DNA of 64,000 nucleotides from CAWFPR01 sp963817635 (GCA_963817635.1 CAWFPR010000028.1:310001-374000); one strand, 5' to 3'. Counted from the first letter of the stretch, positions 34,553-43,433 are shown. Numbers and translations are program-made. Notes: generated by a model from the letters alone, not told the origin.

Positions 34553-35524
34553 TCAGGGGAGCGTCAGTTCCGCGCGCAGCCCCCCGAGCGGAGAGGGCAC
34601 CAGCCTGATCGTGCCGCCGTACAGTTCCGCGATATCGCGGACGATCGCGAGCCCGAGCCCGGAGCCGGGTGCCGCTTCGTCCGCGCGGACGCCCCGCTGC
34701 AGCACGCGTTCCCGCAAAGAGCCGTGGAGCCCGGGACCGTCATCGTCCACGGCGATCGTCACGCCATCCGGATGGCGCGACGTCGAGAGCGCCACTCGCG
34801 ACGCCGCCCACTTGCAGGCGTTGTCGAGCAGGTTGCCGAGCATCTCGTCGAGATCCTCGCGGCGGCCGCGGAACGTGTGAGCGGGATCGACGGCGACGTC
34901 GATGCGCACGCCGCGCTGGGCGTGCAGGCGGAGCAACGCCCGGCGCAGCCCGTCGGCCGACACGGCAATTGCGCACGGCGCGTGCGGCGCGCCGCCCGCG
35001 GCGGCGGCGCGGGCATGAACCAGGTGGTATTCGATCTGCCGTTGCATCGACGCGACCTGGTGCGCCATCGTGGCGGCAAGCTCCGAGTCGCCAGTGCCCG
35101 CGAGCGCGCCTGCTTCGTTCGCGAGAATCGCGAGGGGCGTTTTCAGCCCGTGGGCAAGGTCGCCCGCCCGCGCATTGGCACGGGTCACGACTTCCTCGTT
35201 GTGCGCGAGCAGCGCGTTGAGGTCGTCGACGAGCGGCTGGACTTCGCTCGGGTACCGTCCCTGCAGCCGCCGTTCCGAGCCGCTCTGCACGTCGGCGAGA
35301 TGCCGCCGGATGGCCTCGAGAGGGCGTATCGCGGCGCGCACCAGGTAGAACCCCGCGACCATGCAGACCGCGGCGAGCGCGGCTGTCGCATGGCCGTAGA
35401 GGTGAATCACCCGCACGCCGCTGAAGAGGCGGGTGTTGAGCGCTACCAGGATCGTGATCACGCCGAGCAGGCCGAGGCTCCAGAGCACGGCGCCGAGCAT
35501 CACCCGCCCGCGCAGCGAACTCAC
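34553..35524 (-). CDS. two-component sensor histidine kinase (PhoQ/QseC-like)
   Basis: This 323-residue kinase has two N-terminal helices (LWSLGLLGVITILVAL and ATAALAAVCMVAGFYLV) with only a short periplasmic loop and a HAMP-like segment (RPLEAIRRHLADVQSG). The acceptor helix is ARAGDLAHGLKTPLAILANEAGAL. The ATPase has LDEMLGNLLDNACKWA, DDDGPGL and GSGLGLAIVRDIAELYGG. The tiny loop suggests sensing within the membrane or of envelope stress. The start overlaps the response regulator stop (ATGA), so the pair is translationally coupled. Confidence 0.92.
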   Translation of the reverse strand: MSSLRGRVMLGAVLWSLGLLGVITILVALNTRLFSGVRVIHLYGHATAALAAVCMVAGFYLVRAAIRPLEAIRRHLADVQSGSERRLQGRYPSEVQPLVDDLNALLAHNEEVVTRANARAGDLAHGLKTPLAILANEAGALAGTGDSELAATMAHQVASMQRQIEYHLVHARAAAAGGAPHAPCAIAVSADGLRRALLRLHAQRGVRIDVAVDPAHTFRGRREDLDEMLGNLLDNACKWAASRVALSTSRHPDGVTIAVDDDGPGLHGSLRERVLQRGVRADEAAPGSGLGLAIVRDIAELYGGTIRLVPSPLGGLRAELTLP

Positions 35525-36192
35525 GCCGTGGGCTCCCCGGCGGCAATCCGATAGCCGAGGCCGCGGACCGTTTCGATGACGGCGGCGCCGAGCTTGCGCC
35601 GCAGCCGCGCGATGAACACCTCGACGGTGTTCGAGTCGCGGTCGAGATCCTGCGCGTAGATGTGTTCGCTCAGCTCCGCCTGCGACACGACGCGCCCGCG
35701 CTGGTGCATGAGATACGACAGCACCCGGAACTCGTGGCTGGTGAGCCTGACCGCCTCGCCGTTGAGCGTGACTCTCGCCGCGCGCGGATCGAGTGCGACG
35801 GCCCCGGCGCGCAGTTCGGCGGCAAGCTGGCCGCTCGCGCGCCGGATGAGGCCCCGCAGACGCGCGAGGACCTCTTCCATCCGGAACGGCTTGACCACGT
35901 AGTCGTCGGCCCCGCCGTCAATGCCCTGGACCTTCTCGTGCCAGCTCGCGCGGGCGGTGAGGACCAGGACCGGCACCGCGATCCCCGACTCGCGCCAGCG
36001 TCCGAGGAGCGTGAGGCCGTCGAGCATGGGCAGCCCGAGATCCAGCAGGATCGCGTCGTATCTTTCGGTTCGGGCGAGAAAGTCGGCACGTTCGCCGTCC
36101 GCGGCGCGGTCCACCGCGTAGCCGCCCTCGGCCAGCCCCTTCGCCAGCTGCCGCGCCAGCCGCGCTTCGTCTTCGACCACGAGCACTCGCAC
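35521..36192 (-). CDS. OmpR-family response regulator
   Basis: This 223-residue regulator has a receiver domain (VLVVEDEARL with acidic pocket, phosphorylated Asp in ILLDLGLPMLDG, conserved Lys in DDYVVKPF) and a C-terminal winged helix (LTSHEFRVLSYLMHQRGRVVS, DSNTVEVFIARLRRKLG, VRGLGYRI). It resembles QseB/PmrA/PhoP. It is coupled to the kinase downstream. The direct-repeat sites at 36218-36254, in the divergent promoter facing the small membrane protein and the ADOP gene, are its likely targets. Confidence 0.93.
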   Translation of the reverse strand: MRVLVVEDEARLARQLAKGLAEGGYAVDRAADGERADFLARTERYDAILLDLGLPMLDGLTLLGRWRESGIAVPVLVLTARASWHEKVQGIDGGADDYVVKPFRMEEVLARLRGLIRRASGQLAAELRAGAVALDPRAARVTLNGEAVRLTSHEFRVLSYLMHQRGRVVSQAELSEHIYAQDLDRDSNTVEVFIARLRRKLGAAVIETVRGLGYRIAAGEPTA

Positions 36193-36217
36193 GCCGCAGT
36201 TATACCGCAGCGGAAGC

Positions 36218-36254
36218 TGAACGGCACCTGAACGAGCCGTTCACGATACGTTCA
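36218..36254. promoter_or_regulatory. paired 11-bp-spaced direct repeats, probable response-regulator sites
   Basis: TGAAC-N6-TGAAC (36218-36233) is followed by the mirror arrangement GTTCA-N6-GTTCA (36239-36254). Each pair has an 11-bp period, which is the classic tandem-binding layout of OmpR-family dimers. One pair points toward the regulator gene and the other toward the genes at 36281 and 36415. This indicates shared autoregulation and activation. Confidence 0.7.
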
Positions 36255-36280
36255 GCGCCGGCCCGCTACGCTCTGGCGCA

Positions 36281-36406
36281 TGCAGAACCGCACCTTCCTG
36301 ATCGTCGTCGTGATTGTCGTCATCGTCGCCGCCGTGGCGCTCGGCTCGCGCCGGCAGGGCGGCAGCATGCTGCATCACCTTGGCACCGCGATTCACGGCC
36401 GCTGAG
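36281..36406 (+). CDS. 41-residue single-pass membrane peptide
   Basis: A short frame from ATG 36281 encodes one strongly hydrophobic helix (FLIVVVIVVIVAAVALG), then a basic, His-containing tail (RRQGGSMLHHLG). It sits between the response-regulator operator and the ADOP gene, ending 8 bases before the latter's start. Small membrane peptides under two-component control often modulate a kinase or transporter, but here that is inference. Its reality rests on position, start and composition. Confidence 0.5.
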
Positions 36407-36414
36407 GCCCGGTC

Positions 36415-38824
36415 ATGCTTCAGGATCTCCGGCACGCCGTCAGGGCACTGGCGCGAATGCCCTTTGTCGCGTCGGTCGTCGTGGCGTCGCTGGCGATCGG
36501 CATCGGGGTCAACACGGTCGTGTTCTCCTGGATGCAGGCCGTCGTGTTCAAGCCGCTGCCCGGCGTGGCCGATGCGACGAGCTACTACCTCGTCGAGCCG
36601 CGGACCGATGCCGGCGCCTACGCCGGCACGTCGTGGGCCGAGTACCTGGACCTGCGCGCGCGGCTCACGTCCTTCCGCGACCTGATCGCCTTTCGCATGA
36701 CTCCGGCGTACGTCGGCCGGCCGGGCCACGTGGAGCGCGCCTACGCGCTGCTCGTCTCCGGCAACTACTTCCCGGCGCTCGGCCTGCGGCCGGCGCTCGG
36801 GCGCTTCATCGCGCCTGACGAAACCGCCCGGCCCGGCGGCGAGCCGGTCGTCGTCGTATCGTACGACTTCTGGAAGAACAAGCTGGGCGGACGCGAGGAC
36901 GGCCGTTACCGAGTCGATCCGCGTCAACGATCGTGAACTGGCCGTCGTTGGCGTCGCGCCCCGCGGTTTCCAGGGCACCACACTCGGGCTGAGCTTCGAT
37001 CTGTGGATGCCGGCGACGCTCGCTCCTGTCCTGCTGCCGGGCTCGCGCGAACTCACCGATCGGACCTCGCGCGGCTATGCGGCGATGGGGCGGCTCCAGC
37101 CCTCGGTCTCGCAGCGGCAGGCGCAGGCCGATCTCGACGTGGCGATGCGCCAGCTGTCGCAGGCCTATCCATCATCCAATGCGACGATGCGCGGGGAGGT
37201 CCTGACGTTCGGGGAATCGCCGCGCGGGCCACAGCGCTTCCTGCCGATGGCGCTCGGCGTGCTTCAGGCGGCCATGTTGCTGCTGCTCCTGACGGTATGC
37301 GGCAACACGGCGAATCTGATTCTCGCGCGCGCCAGCGTGCGGCAGCGCGAAATAGGGATACGTCTGGCGCTCGGCGCCGGTCCGTCCCGCATCGTCCGGC
37401 TGCTGATGACCGAGAACATCGTGCTGGCGCTCGCCGGCGCGGGCCTCGGCCTGGCGGTCGCGTTCTGGGGCACCGACGCCCTGCGCAGCATTCCGCCGCT
37501 GCGCGGCATGCCGATTCGGTTCCAGACCAGCGTGGACTGGGCCGGGCTCGCCTTCGCGACGCTCCTGGGCGCGGGCTGCGGCGTGATGTTCGGTGCCGCG
37601 CCCGCGCTGCAACTCGCGCGAATGGACCCGCAAGCCGCGCTGCGCGTTGGCAGCCGCACGACCTCGCGCAGCCGCCTGCGGGATGTGCTCATGGGTGTGC
37701 AGGTCGCGCTGGCGCTCGTGATCCTGATCGTCGCCGGGCTGTTCATCCGCGGGCTCTCGCAGACCCGCGACGCCAACACAGGGTTCGTGCGCGAGGGCGT
37801 GCTCCTGGCGGCCTACGACCTGACCGGACGGCCCATCACGCCCGCGTCCGCGCGGAGTTTCGTCGATCGCGTGATGCGCGACGCGGGGACGATGCCGGGC
37901 GTCACCGCGGCCGCCGTGGCCTCGTCGGTACCGCTCGACATCCACGGCCTGCCGTCAATCGCGTTCACGGTGGACGGCCACGCGCGGACCGACGCCGACG
38001 AGGACCGTGTGACGTTCGATATCGTGACCCCCGGCTACCTGAACGTGATGGGGATTCCGCTCGTCGCGGGCAGCGACTTCGCGAACCTGACCGACGCCGG
38101 CGCGCCGCCGCAGGCAATCGTCAACGAGGAATTCGTCGAGCGGTACCTCGATCGCCGGGAACCGCTCGGCCGGCGGATAGCGTCGCGCGGCCGGACGTAC
38201 ACGATCATCGGCGTCGCGAAGAACTCCCTGTACAACGCCTTTGGTGAACCGCCGACCCCGGCCGTCTACTTCTCGTATCGCGACCTTCCGGCCGTCACGG
38301 GCGAGATCCACGTGCGGACGGCGCCCGGCAACGAAACGACGGTTGCGGCCGAGCTGCGCCAGGTCGTGGCGGCGATCGATCCGGAACTGCCGCTCTACAA
38401 CGTCCGCACGCTCTCGGAGCACATCGAGACCAATCTGGTGCTGCGCCGCATCCCGGCGCGCCTGTTCGCGTTTCTGGGGCCGCTCATGCTGGTCCTGGCC
38501 GCGCTGGGCATCTACGCCGTCGTCGCCTACAACGTGTCGCTGCGGACGACGGAGATTGGCGTGCGGATGGCGCTCGGCGCGACCAAAGCCCGGGTCGTTC
38601 CGGCCCTGGTCGGCGAGAGCCTGCGGATCGTGAGCGCCGGCGCGATGCTTGGATGGATCGTCACACTCATCGTGGTGCTCGACGTCGTGTCGGGCGGCCC
38701 GGTTGACCTGGTGGTGTTTGGCGGGGTGCCGCTCGTCCTGCTGTCGGTGGCGGCGGTCGCCTGCTGGATCCCGGCCCAGCGCGCCGCCCAGGCCGATCCG
38801 ATGGTCGCGTTGCGCCGGGACTAG
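36415..38824 (+). CDS. ADOP-type ABC transporter permease without prefix (frame broken once)
   Basis: This permease of about 803 codons starts directly at the membrane core (MLQDLRHAVRALARM), so it lacks the cytosolic prefix of the other ADOP genes. TM1 is FVASVVVASLAIGIGVNTVVFS. The mid bundle is LLLLLTVCGNTANLILARASVR, and the end is AAQADPMVALRRD. A one-base correction near 36902 is needed (LGGRED, then ESIRVNDRELAVVGVAPRGFQG). It is controlled by a two-component system instead of PadR, judged from the operator at 36218. The substrate is unknown; lipid or antimicrobial peptide export would fit that regulator type. Confidence 0.88.
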
Positions 38825-38857
38825 GTCTAGCAGGCCGCTGAAGATGCCGGCCTGATG

Positions 38858-38890
38858 TGTTCTTCCATTTTCCATTTGCCATTTACCATC
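38858..38890. repeat. 7-bp repeats (TNCCATT)
   Basis: TTCCATT, TTCCATT, TGCCATT and TACCATC follow one another without spacing between the ADOP gene and efpL. They are the same family as 20382-20420 and, inverted, 16575-16605. The rest of the gap to 38976 shows no gene. Confidence 0.75.
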
Positions 38891-38976
38891 AGGATGCTTT
38901 TTTCAGCCGTCCTGCTCGTCCCTGCCTGGTCCGGCTGCCTGGAGGAACGGCCCGCGCAGCCTGTACAATGGGGCCA

Positions 38977-39552
38977 ATGGCTGCCCTGATTGAAGCGATT
39001 GAAATCAAGCGGAAGATGTACTTCGAGTTCGAGGACGCTCCGTATCACTGCATCGACGTCGAGGTGTCGAAGCCGACGGCCCGCGGGGGCCAGACGCTGG
39101 TCCGCCTCAAGATGCGCAACCTGCTGACGCGGGCGGTCTTCGACAAGACCTTCAAGGCCGGCGAGAAGTTCCGCGAGCCCGATCTCGTGATGGTGCCTGC
39201 GTCCTACCTGTACGCCGACGCGCAGGGCTTTCACTTCATGGACCAGGAGAGCTACGACACGCTGACGCTGAACGCCGACATCCTCGGCGACGATCGGCTG
39301 CTGCTGGTGGACAACGTGCTCGTGCAGGTGCAGAAGTACAACGGCAACCCGATCGGCCTGCAGTTCCCGCCGCACGTGGAGCTGGCGGTCGCCTACACCG
39401 AGCCGGGCGTGCGGGGCGACACGGCCAGCGGCGGGGTGACGAAGCTCGCGCGGCTCGAAACGGGCCTCGAGATTCGCGTGCCGCTCTTCATCAAGGAAGG
39501 CGAGAAGGTCAAGGTCCACACCGAGACGCGCGAGTTCGCCGGGCGCGCGTAA
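38977..39552 (+). CDS. yeiP: elongation factor P-like protein EfpL (YeiP)
   Basis: This 191-residue three-domain EF-P paralogue starts at ATG 38977. EF-P relieves ribosomes stalled on polyproline. Here the domain I loop that carries the modified lysine in EF-P is KPTARGGQTL, with Arg at the tip, as in the YeiP/EfpL group. Domains II-III contain FMDQESYDTLTLNADIL, LPPHVELAV-like FPPHVELAVAYTEPGV and the conserved end VPLFIKEGEKVKVHTETREFAGRA. It should bind the ribosomal E site. No modification enzyme is nearby. The gene is intact and lies just outside the cassette-like region. Confidence 0.88.
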   Translation: MAALIEAIEIKRKMYFEFEDAPYHCIDVEVSKPTARGGQTLVRLKMRNLLTRAVFDKTFKAGEKFREPDLVMVPASYLYADAQGFHFMDQESYDTLTLNADILGDDRLLLVDNVLVQVQKYNGNPIGLQFPPHVELAVAYTEPGVRGDTASGGVTKLARLETGLEIRVPLFIKEGEKVKVHTETREFAGRA

Positions 39553-39651
39553 GCAGGGCGGGGGCGGCTGGCCCGTCTGTGCCCCTTCCATCGACTGTCG
39601 TCGCGCCGCGTCAGCTTCCGCGACAGGTCCAGCATCTCGCCGCCGCGCATT

Positions 39652-40388
39652 TCAACGGACCAGCACGATCGGCAGCACCGGACGCAGGTCTGTCCGCGAG
39701 CTATGAACGCCGCCGTCAATGAAAATCTCGAGGAGCGGCTCGGACGCAGTTCGTGTTTCCACGCGGGCCGGGCGAAGCCGCGGGAAGGTGCTCGGCTGCT
39801 GTTCCATGGGGCCGTACACCCGCACCAGCGTGATTTCGTGCCCGCCGCCGGGATGATGGAGGAGCTCGGGCGAGCGCTCCCGGAAGCGACCGATCCAATT
39901 CGGTACCGCGGCGCCCCGGGAACGACGAAGAAGTCGGCAGCGAGAGCGTCGGCGGGTTGGTTCAGGATCTCATACGCCGCGCCAGGCTCGATCCAGGGTG
40001 CGGGCTCGTGCTTGATCGGAAAATCAAACTCCCGGGTTTCTCCCGGCAGCCGCCGCAAACCGAAACCAAACGGACTATGGCGGCTCACTCGCCAGGACGC
40101 AGCTTCCCGAAACTGCTGGACTGTGGCGGCGTGCTCCGGTGTCACCGACACCATGCTGTCGAGCCACATCAACTCGATGTAGGCGTTCTCGAAAAACGCG
40201 GCGACCGAAGTGGTCCCTTCGCCTTCATGTCCCTGTGGGGAATCCACCCTCAGGCCGGCGGACTGTAGAGCCGCAATCTCCTTCACCCCTCCAGGGGAGA
40301 CGACGGTGTAGCAGGTGATCCAGTTCCAGGCGAGGCGCTGGCGCAGCCGCCTGCAGGAGCAGGACAGCAGGTTGTGAGGCAGAGGCAT
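39652..40388 (-). CDS. glyoxalase-like (VOC, Glyoxalase_3) protein, frame broken
   Basis: The readable core is VVSPGGVKEIAALQSAGLRV, then EGEGTTSVAAFFENAYIELMWLDS and RREPGETREFDFPIK-like sequence. This is the Glyoxalase_3 fold, which binds metal and small ligands. The start is disturbed: LELDHL, the usual family opening, appears in another frame just upstream near 40310. A second correction near 39900, in a GGGG run, leads to PNWIGRFRERSP...FIDGG and a stop at 39652. Whether it is functional is uncertain. It is the last minus-strand gene of the cassette-like block and follows an attC-like repeat. Confidence 0.6.
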
Positions 40389-40394
40389 CGGGTT

Positions 40395-40471
40395 GCCGAC
40401 CAGATCATAAGCTTCCGCCGCGGCGGCTCAGGATCGCACCGGCCGCCGCCGGCTGCACGTGGATGTTGGGC
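40395..40471 (-). repeat. attC-like imperfect inverted repeat (weak)
   Basis: Read on the minus strand, GCCCAAC (fits RYYYAAC) comes 7 bases after the stop of the VOC fragment. The 77-bp segment ends in GGTCGGC, a two-mismatch version of GTTGGGC. Inner arms are GC-rich (GCCGGCGGCGG against CCGCCGCGGCGG). One end is degraded, so confidence is low. Confidence 0.35.
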
Positions 40472-40478
40472 CGCCGTC

Positions 40479-40571
40479 TCACTTCGTCTCTTCCATGAAC
40501 TGAACGAGATTCCCGTCGGGATCCGCCACGATGAATGACCGCAGCTTCATCGCCTTGTCATCGAGCCGCAT
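40479..40571 (-). pseudogene. VOC/glyoxalase family C-terminal fragment
   Basis: A 30-codon frame from ATG 40571 reads KLRSFIVADPDGNLVQFMEE, the last beta strands of glyoxalase/bleomycin-resistance proteins (normally ~120-150 residues). The first three-quarters are absent. It is bracketed by two attC-like repeats and looks like a cassette that has lost most of its gene. Confidence 0.65.
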
Positions 40572-40579
40572 ATGAGTCC

Positions 40580-40667
40580 GACTAACCGAACTCGCGCTGA
40601 GCCGCGGCGCCCGCGTGCGGGAACTCGGTCTCTTGCTGAACGCCACCGGCGCCAGCGGCTGTTAGCC
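40580..40667 (-). repeat. attC-like imperfect inverted repeat
   Basis: On the minus strand the 88-bp element begins GGCTAAC, which contains the TAA stop codon of the membrane-protein gene, and ends GTTAGTC. Each is one mismatch from the RYYYAAC and GTTRRRY cores. The inner GC-rich arms pair imperfectly. A stop codon inside the first core is typical of gene cassettes. Confidence 0.5.
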
Positions 40668-41111
40668 CGCTGTTTGGATCGCGTCATCATTCCACGCGCG
40701 AGAGACCGTGATATGGGTCAGGTACGCAAGCGGCCACAGGAAGACAAAGAACCACGTCATGACAAGACTTGCCCACGCGATCGCGACGCTGCGGAACCAG
40801 AAATCCTGAGGCAGCCGGCCCAATCGGATCGCCCACACCAATTCGTTGGCCATGACAAAGAGCAGCACGGCGCAGTAAAGGCTGCCGCCCGCGACAGTAA
40901 TCCTGAGGAGGACGGGCAAGCGTTGGAAGGGTCGCGAGACGAGACCCATGAGGAGGCCGATGACTGGCGCCGCCACCAACCCGCCGGCACAAGCACTGGC
41001 CGCATTGCGTAACGTCATACTCGGCTGATTGCCCAGGAATGCGACTGCCAAGCCAATCAGACCCCACACGCATCCCCACGCTACGGACATGCTGATTGCT
41101 CGATGCTTCAT
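40662..41111 (-). CDS. small four-helix membrane protein, unknown
   Basis: This 149-residue protein starts at ATG 41111. It has four hydrophobic segments: VAWGCVWGLIGLAVAFLG, GGLVAAPVIGLLMGLV, ITVAGGSLYCAVLLFVMANEL and AIAWASLVMTWFFVFLWPLAYL. I do not recognise the family. It lies between two attC-like repeats, 24 bases downstream of one, with its stop codon inside the other, which is the layout of an integron cassette. Cassettes often encode such orphan membrane proteins. Confidence 0.7.
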   Translation of the reverse strand: MKHRAISMSVAWGCVWGLIGLAVAFLGNQPSMTLRNAASACAGGLVAAPVIGLLMGLVSRPFQRLPVLLRITVAGGSLYCAVLLFVMANELVWAIRLGRLPQDFWFRSVAIAWASLVMTWFFVFLWPLAYLTHITVSRAWNDDAIQTAG

Positions 41112-41134
41112 GTTCGCGCCTGATCGTCTTGACG

Positions 41135-41211
41135 GGCCAACGGCTCGGCGAAATGAGCCGCGGCGCGGGCACGCGTCGGCTCCGCGCCGTCGTTTCATTC
41201 CGAGGTTGGCC
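41135..41211 (-). repeat. attC-like inverted repeat, best-preserved palindrome
   Basis: The 77-bp element has fully complementary ends, GGCCAAC and GTTGGCC, each one mismatch from the attC cores. Its inner arms pair over CTCGG, AATGA and CGGCGCGG with small bulges, around a variable GC loop. It starts 11 bases after the toxin stop and ends 24 bases before the next gene. This matches the bulged-hairpin form of integron attC sites. Confidence 0.6.
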
Positions 41212-41221
41212 TGCGTGGCGG

Positions 41222-41540
41222 CTACTCGGCAAACAGCTCCTGGAGGCCACTGAGCGCCTCGCTGATGGTCGCCGCCGTGAGCACGCCCAATCGCTTCACC
41301 AATCGCTCGCGGTCGACCGTGCGGAGCTGATCCAGGACGATGTACCCTGACCGATTCTTGAATCAGGCACCGAATGCGCCATGGAAAGACACGCCCGCTC
41401 GTCGTCATCGGCGCCACGATGAAGGTTCGCAGGTGCTCGTTGAGTTCGTCCGGCGACACAATGACGCACGGCCGCATCTTCTGAATCTCGCTGCCGAGCG
41501 TCGGATCGAGTCGAACCAGATACACCTCGCCGCGCAACAT
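41222..41540 (-). CDS. MazF/PemK-type mRNA interferase toxin (frame broken once)
   Basis: This protein has about 106 codons from ATG 41540. It has the MazF opening RGEVYLVRLDPTLGSEIQKMRPCVIVSPDELN (Arg and Thr/Ser catalytic region), then FIVAPMTTSGRVFPWRI. After a one-base correction near 41358 the rest is SGYIVLDQLRTVDRERLVKRLG and LTAATISEALSGLQELFAE, the standard end. Such toxins cleave mRNA at short sequences. The ATG overlaps the antitoxin stop (TGATG). The pair sits between attC-like elements, where toxin-antitoxin cassettes are frequent and thought to stabilise arrays. Confidence 0.85.
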
Positions 41541-41796
41541 CACGAGCGCCAATCGACCTGGTCGAATTGCGTCGCGGTTGTGTGGTCAAGGATATACGTC
41601 GTCGCCGCGCGTGTGCATCGTGCGGGCTTTGAGGGCCCAGCCGGCGCGTGGCCGCGACGCCGCGCTCACCACGATTCGACCCGGTTCGGCGCGCAATTCG
41701 ACTTCGTCCGGGAGAGCGACCCGATCGAGAAGCAGTTTGGGCACTCGGATGCCACGGGAGTTGCACGATGCGAACGATTCGGGTCTTCATCGTCAT
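41540..41796 (-). CDS. MazE/AbrB-type antitoxin (frame broken twice)
   Basis: Starting at MTMKTRIVRI (ATG 41796), the corrected reading is GNSRGIRVPKLLLDRVAL, then ELRAEPGRIVV, a swapped-hairpin AbrB DNA-binding domain. It is followed by the flexible toxin-binding tail ALKARTMHTRGDDVY and the usual acidic/aromatic end TQFDQVDW. Breaks lie near 41780 and 41592. The stop overlaps the toxin ATG. It should neutralise the toxin and repress the promoter; TCACAT direct repeats at 41811-41827 just upstream are possible operator sequences. Confidence 0.78.
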
Positions 41797-41922
41797 GTGG
41801 TCACATTGTAATCACATTCCATCGACTCCCTGCAATCGTCCTGTCCAGCCGCATGACGCTGGCGCTCACCAGCGGCCGCGCTACGCCCTTCACCACCGCG
41901 GCCGACGTGGTGCAGCGCGATG

Positions 41923-42432
41923 TCATACCACACTCTTCGGTGGACGTGGCATGTGAATCACATGTTTGCGGAAGTTCAGGACCGTGCCGGTAAACACGTT
42001 CGACACCACGAACGCGATCGGAAGCTCAGGCTCTGCATCGAGAACGACTTCCGCGGTGAATCCATGGATCTTGAGGAATTCGGCGGCGGCCTCCGCGCTC
42101 GCCACCGGATCGTCTGCGACCAATCCGATGCTCGCGGCGGGCGAGCCGAGCCGCTGAATCACCGTGGGATCCGAACAGTTGATGATCGTCCCATCCCACA
42201 TGATCGAGCGAAGCACTCCCGCCGTGTCGACTTGGAACCGCTCGCGCACTCCGTGCTGGGCCAGCAGGTCGAGGATCGTTGCCTTCGCCTCGGGCGATGC
42301 CGCGGTGAAGATTCGAGACCCCACATCCGGGAAGGGCAACGGATTCCGGCCAGCGAGTATCAGTACGAGCCAGCCGACCGCCAGGGCGATGACGGCACAC
42401 AGCGGAATCCCGAGCCAGAACGGCACGAACAT
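41923..42432 (-). CDS. membrane-anchored protein of unknown function
   Basis: This 169-residue protein starts at ATG 42432 behind GGAGG; an ATG at 42453 is inside the attC-like core and less likely. One N-terminal helix (WLGIPLCAVIALAVGWLVLILAG) is followed by a soluble domain with EAKATILDLLAQHGVRERF, MWDGTIINCSDPTVIQRLG and SAEAAAEFLKIHGFTAEVVLD. I do not recognise the family. It directly follows the best-scoring attC-like site, as a cassette gene would. No attC-like site is visible between it and the antitoxin gene. Confidence 0.7.
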   Translation of the reverse strand: MFVPFWLGIPLCAVIALAVGWLVLILAGRNPLPFPDVGSRIFTAASPEAKATILDLLAQHGVRERFQVDTAGVLRSIMWDGTIINCSDPTVIQRLGSPAASIGLVADDPVASAEAAAEFLKIHGFTAEVVLDAEPELPIAFVVSNVFTGTVLNFRKHVIHMPRPPKSVV

Positions 42433-42449
42433 CTGATCCTCCGGGGTCG

Positions 42450-42584
42450 GCATAACGCTCGGCTTCAGCTGGCGGCGTGCTTCTCACGCGGTCTTTCCGT
42501 ACAGCGTGAAAGCTGATTGCGCGCCGCCCAGTTGCCAACAAATACGCCGAACGCCTGCGGTTAGTTAAGTTAGTTACGTTAGGC
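42450..42584 (-). repeat. attC-like site with consensus core
   Basis: On the minus strand the 135-bp element begins with GCCTAAC, an exact RYYYAAC core, 3 bases after the stop of the upstream membrane-protein gene. It ends with GTTATGC. Inner arms GCGTTCGGC and GCCGAGCGTT, then AACTGGGCGGCGCGC and GCACGCCGCCAGCT, pair with a few bulges. TTAGTTA repeats next to the first core look like slippage. Length is within the 57-141 bp range of attC sites. Confidence 0.6.
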
Positions 42585-42587
42585 CGC

Positions 42588-43308
42588 TCAGCCCGCGAAG
42601 GCCGTGACCAGCCGCCGTGCCGTCGCCAGCCACCATCCGCTCGTCATGTACACGTTGGGCAGGAGCTCCCACAGCAGGATGCCTGGCCCGCCGTAGCGAG
42701 TCACCGCGTGCAGCCGGCCAAGCGCCCGGTAGTCCCACCATGCCAGCGCTGCCACGACCAGGCCCGGTCCGACGACATGCTCGAAGAGGAAGGGCAATTC
42801 GAGGATGCGACCAAACGGCGCGGTCAGCAAGGCCACCATCCCGAGCAGCATCAATCGCTTGTGGACGTCCGCGCGCCGCCGCCAAAGGAGCGCGGCTCCG
42901 AACAGCAGCGTGTAGGCGAGAATATTGCCGGTGCTCACGGCGAGGAACGCCAGTTCATCGGGCGTGGCGCCGTGACGGGCCGCCGAGTGGATTGCCACGA
43001 ATGGCCCCAGGAAGACGAGCGCGATGTACAGGGCAACCCCGAGCACGCCAAGCCTTCGGTGCCGCAGAGTACCGGCCCGACGCCACGAACCATGCCTGCA
43101 CGACGAACAGCACGCACCATCCGAAGGACACCGCCGCGTGAAGGTGCACGAGCGGCGTGAATGGCAGAGCCCCGGCAGGCAACCCGAGCCGCGGCACCAG
43201 TAAATACGTGCGAAGGAACCCCACCACCGCAAGGCCCAAGATGGCCAGAGACACTCCGGTGAAGAAGCGGTGCTCCTCGGCGCGGCCTCCGGCGGCCAAT
43301 GCCGCCAT
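42588..43308 (-). CDS. multi-pass membrane protein, unknown (frame broken once)
   Basis: The span of about 240 codons from ATG 43308 has the helices FFTGVSLAILGLAVVGFLRTYLL, LVHLHAAVSFGWCVLFVVQAWFV, VLGVALYIALVFLGPFVAIH, AVSTGNILAYTLLFGAALLW and LMLLGMVALLTAPFGRI. The motif VASGRY...HRRLGVLGV is common in uncharacterised membrane proteins of soil bacteria. The frame changes near 43075 within this motif. It ends 3 bases before an attC-like core. Function is unknown. Confidence 0.7.
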
Positions 43309-43433
43309 CAGCGAGTTGCCCGCATCTGCCGGCCGAGCGTGGACCCTGAATAACGAGCTGACGACCGATGATGGCGGATGAGACCACACATGCAGGCTTG
43401 CCTTTCATGACAGATGGATGGTGACCTGTCTGT

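Noticed and set aside
39393..39651. Extension of the glyoxalase-like frame to 39393
   Set aside because: The corrected frame stops at 39652. Beyond that the reading is antisense to the end of efpL.
41796..41922. attC-like site between the antitoxin and the membrane-anchored gene
   Set aside because: GC-rich dyads are present but no RYYYAAC/GTTRRRY pair is found, so no site is called there.
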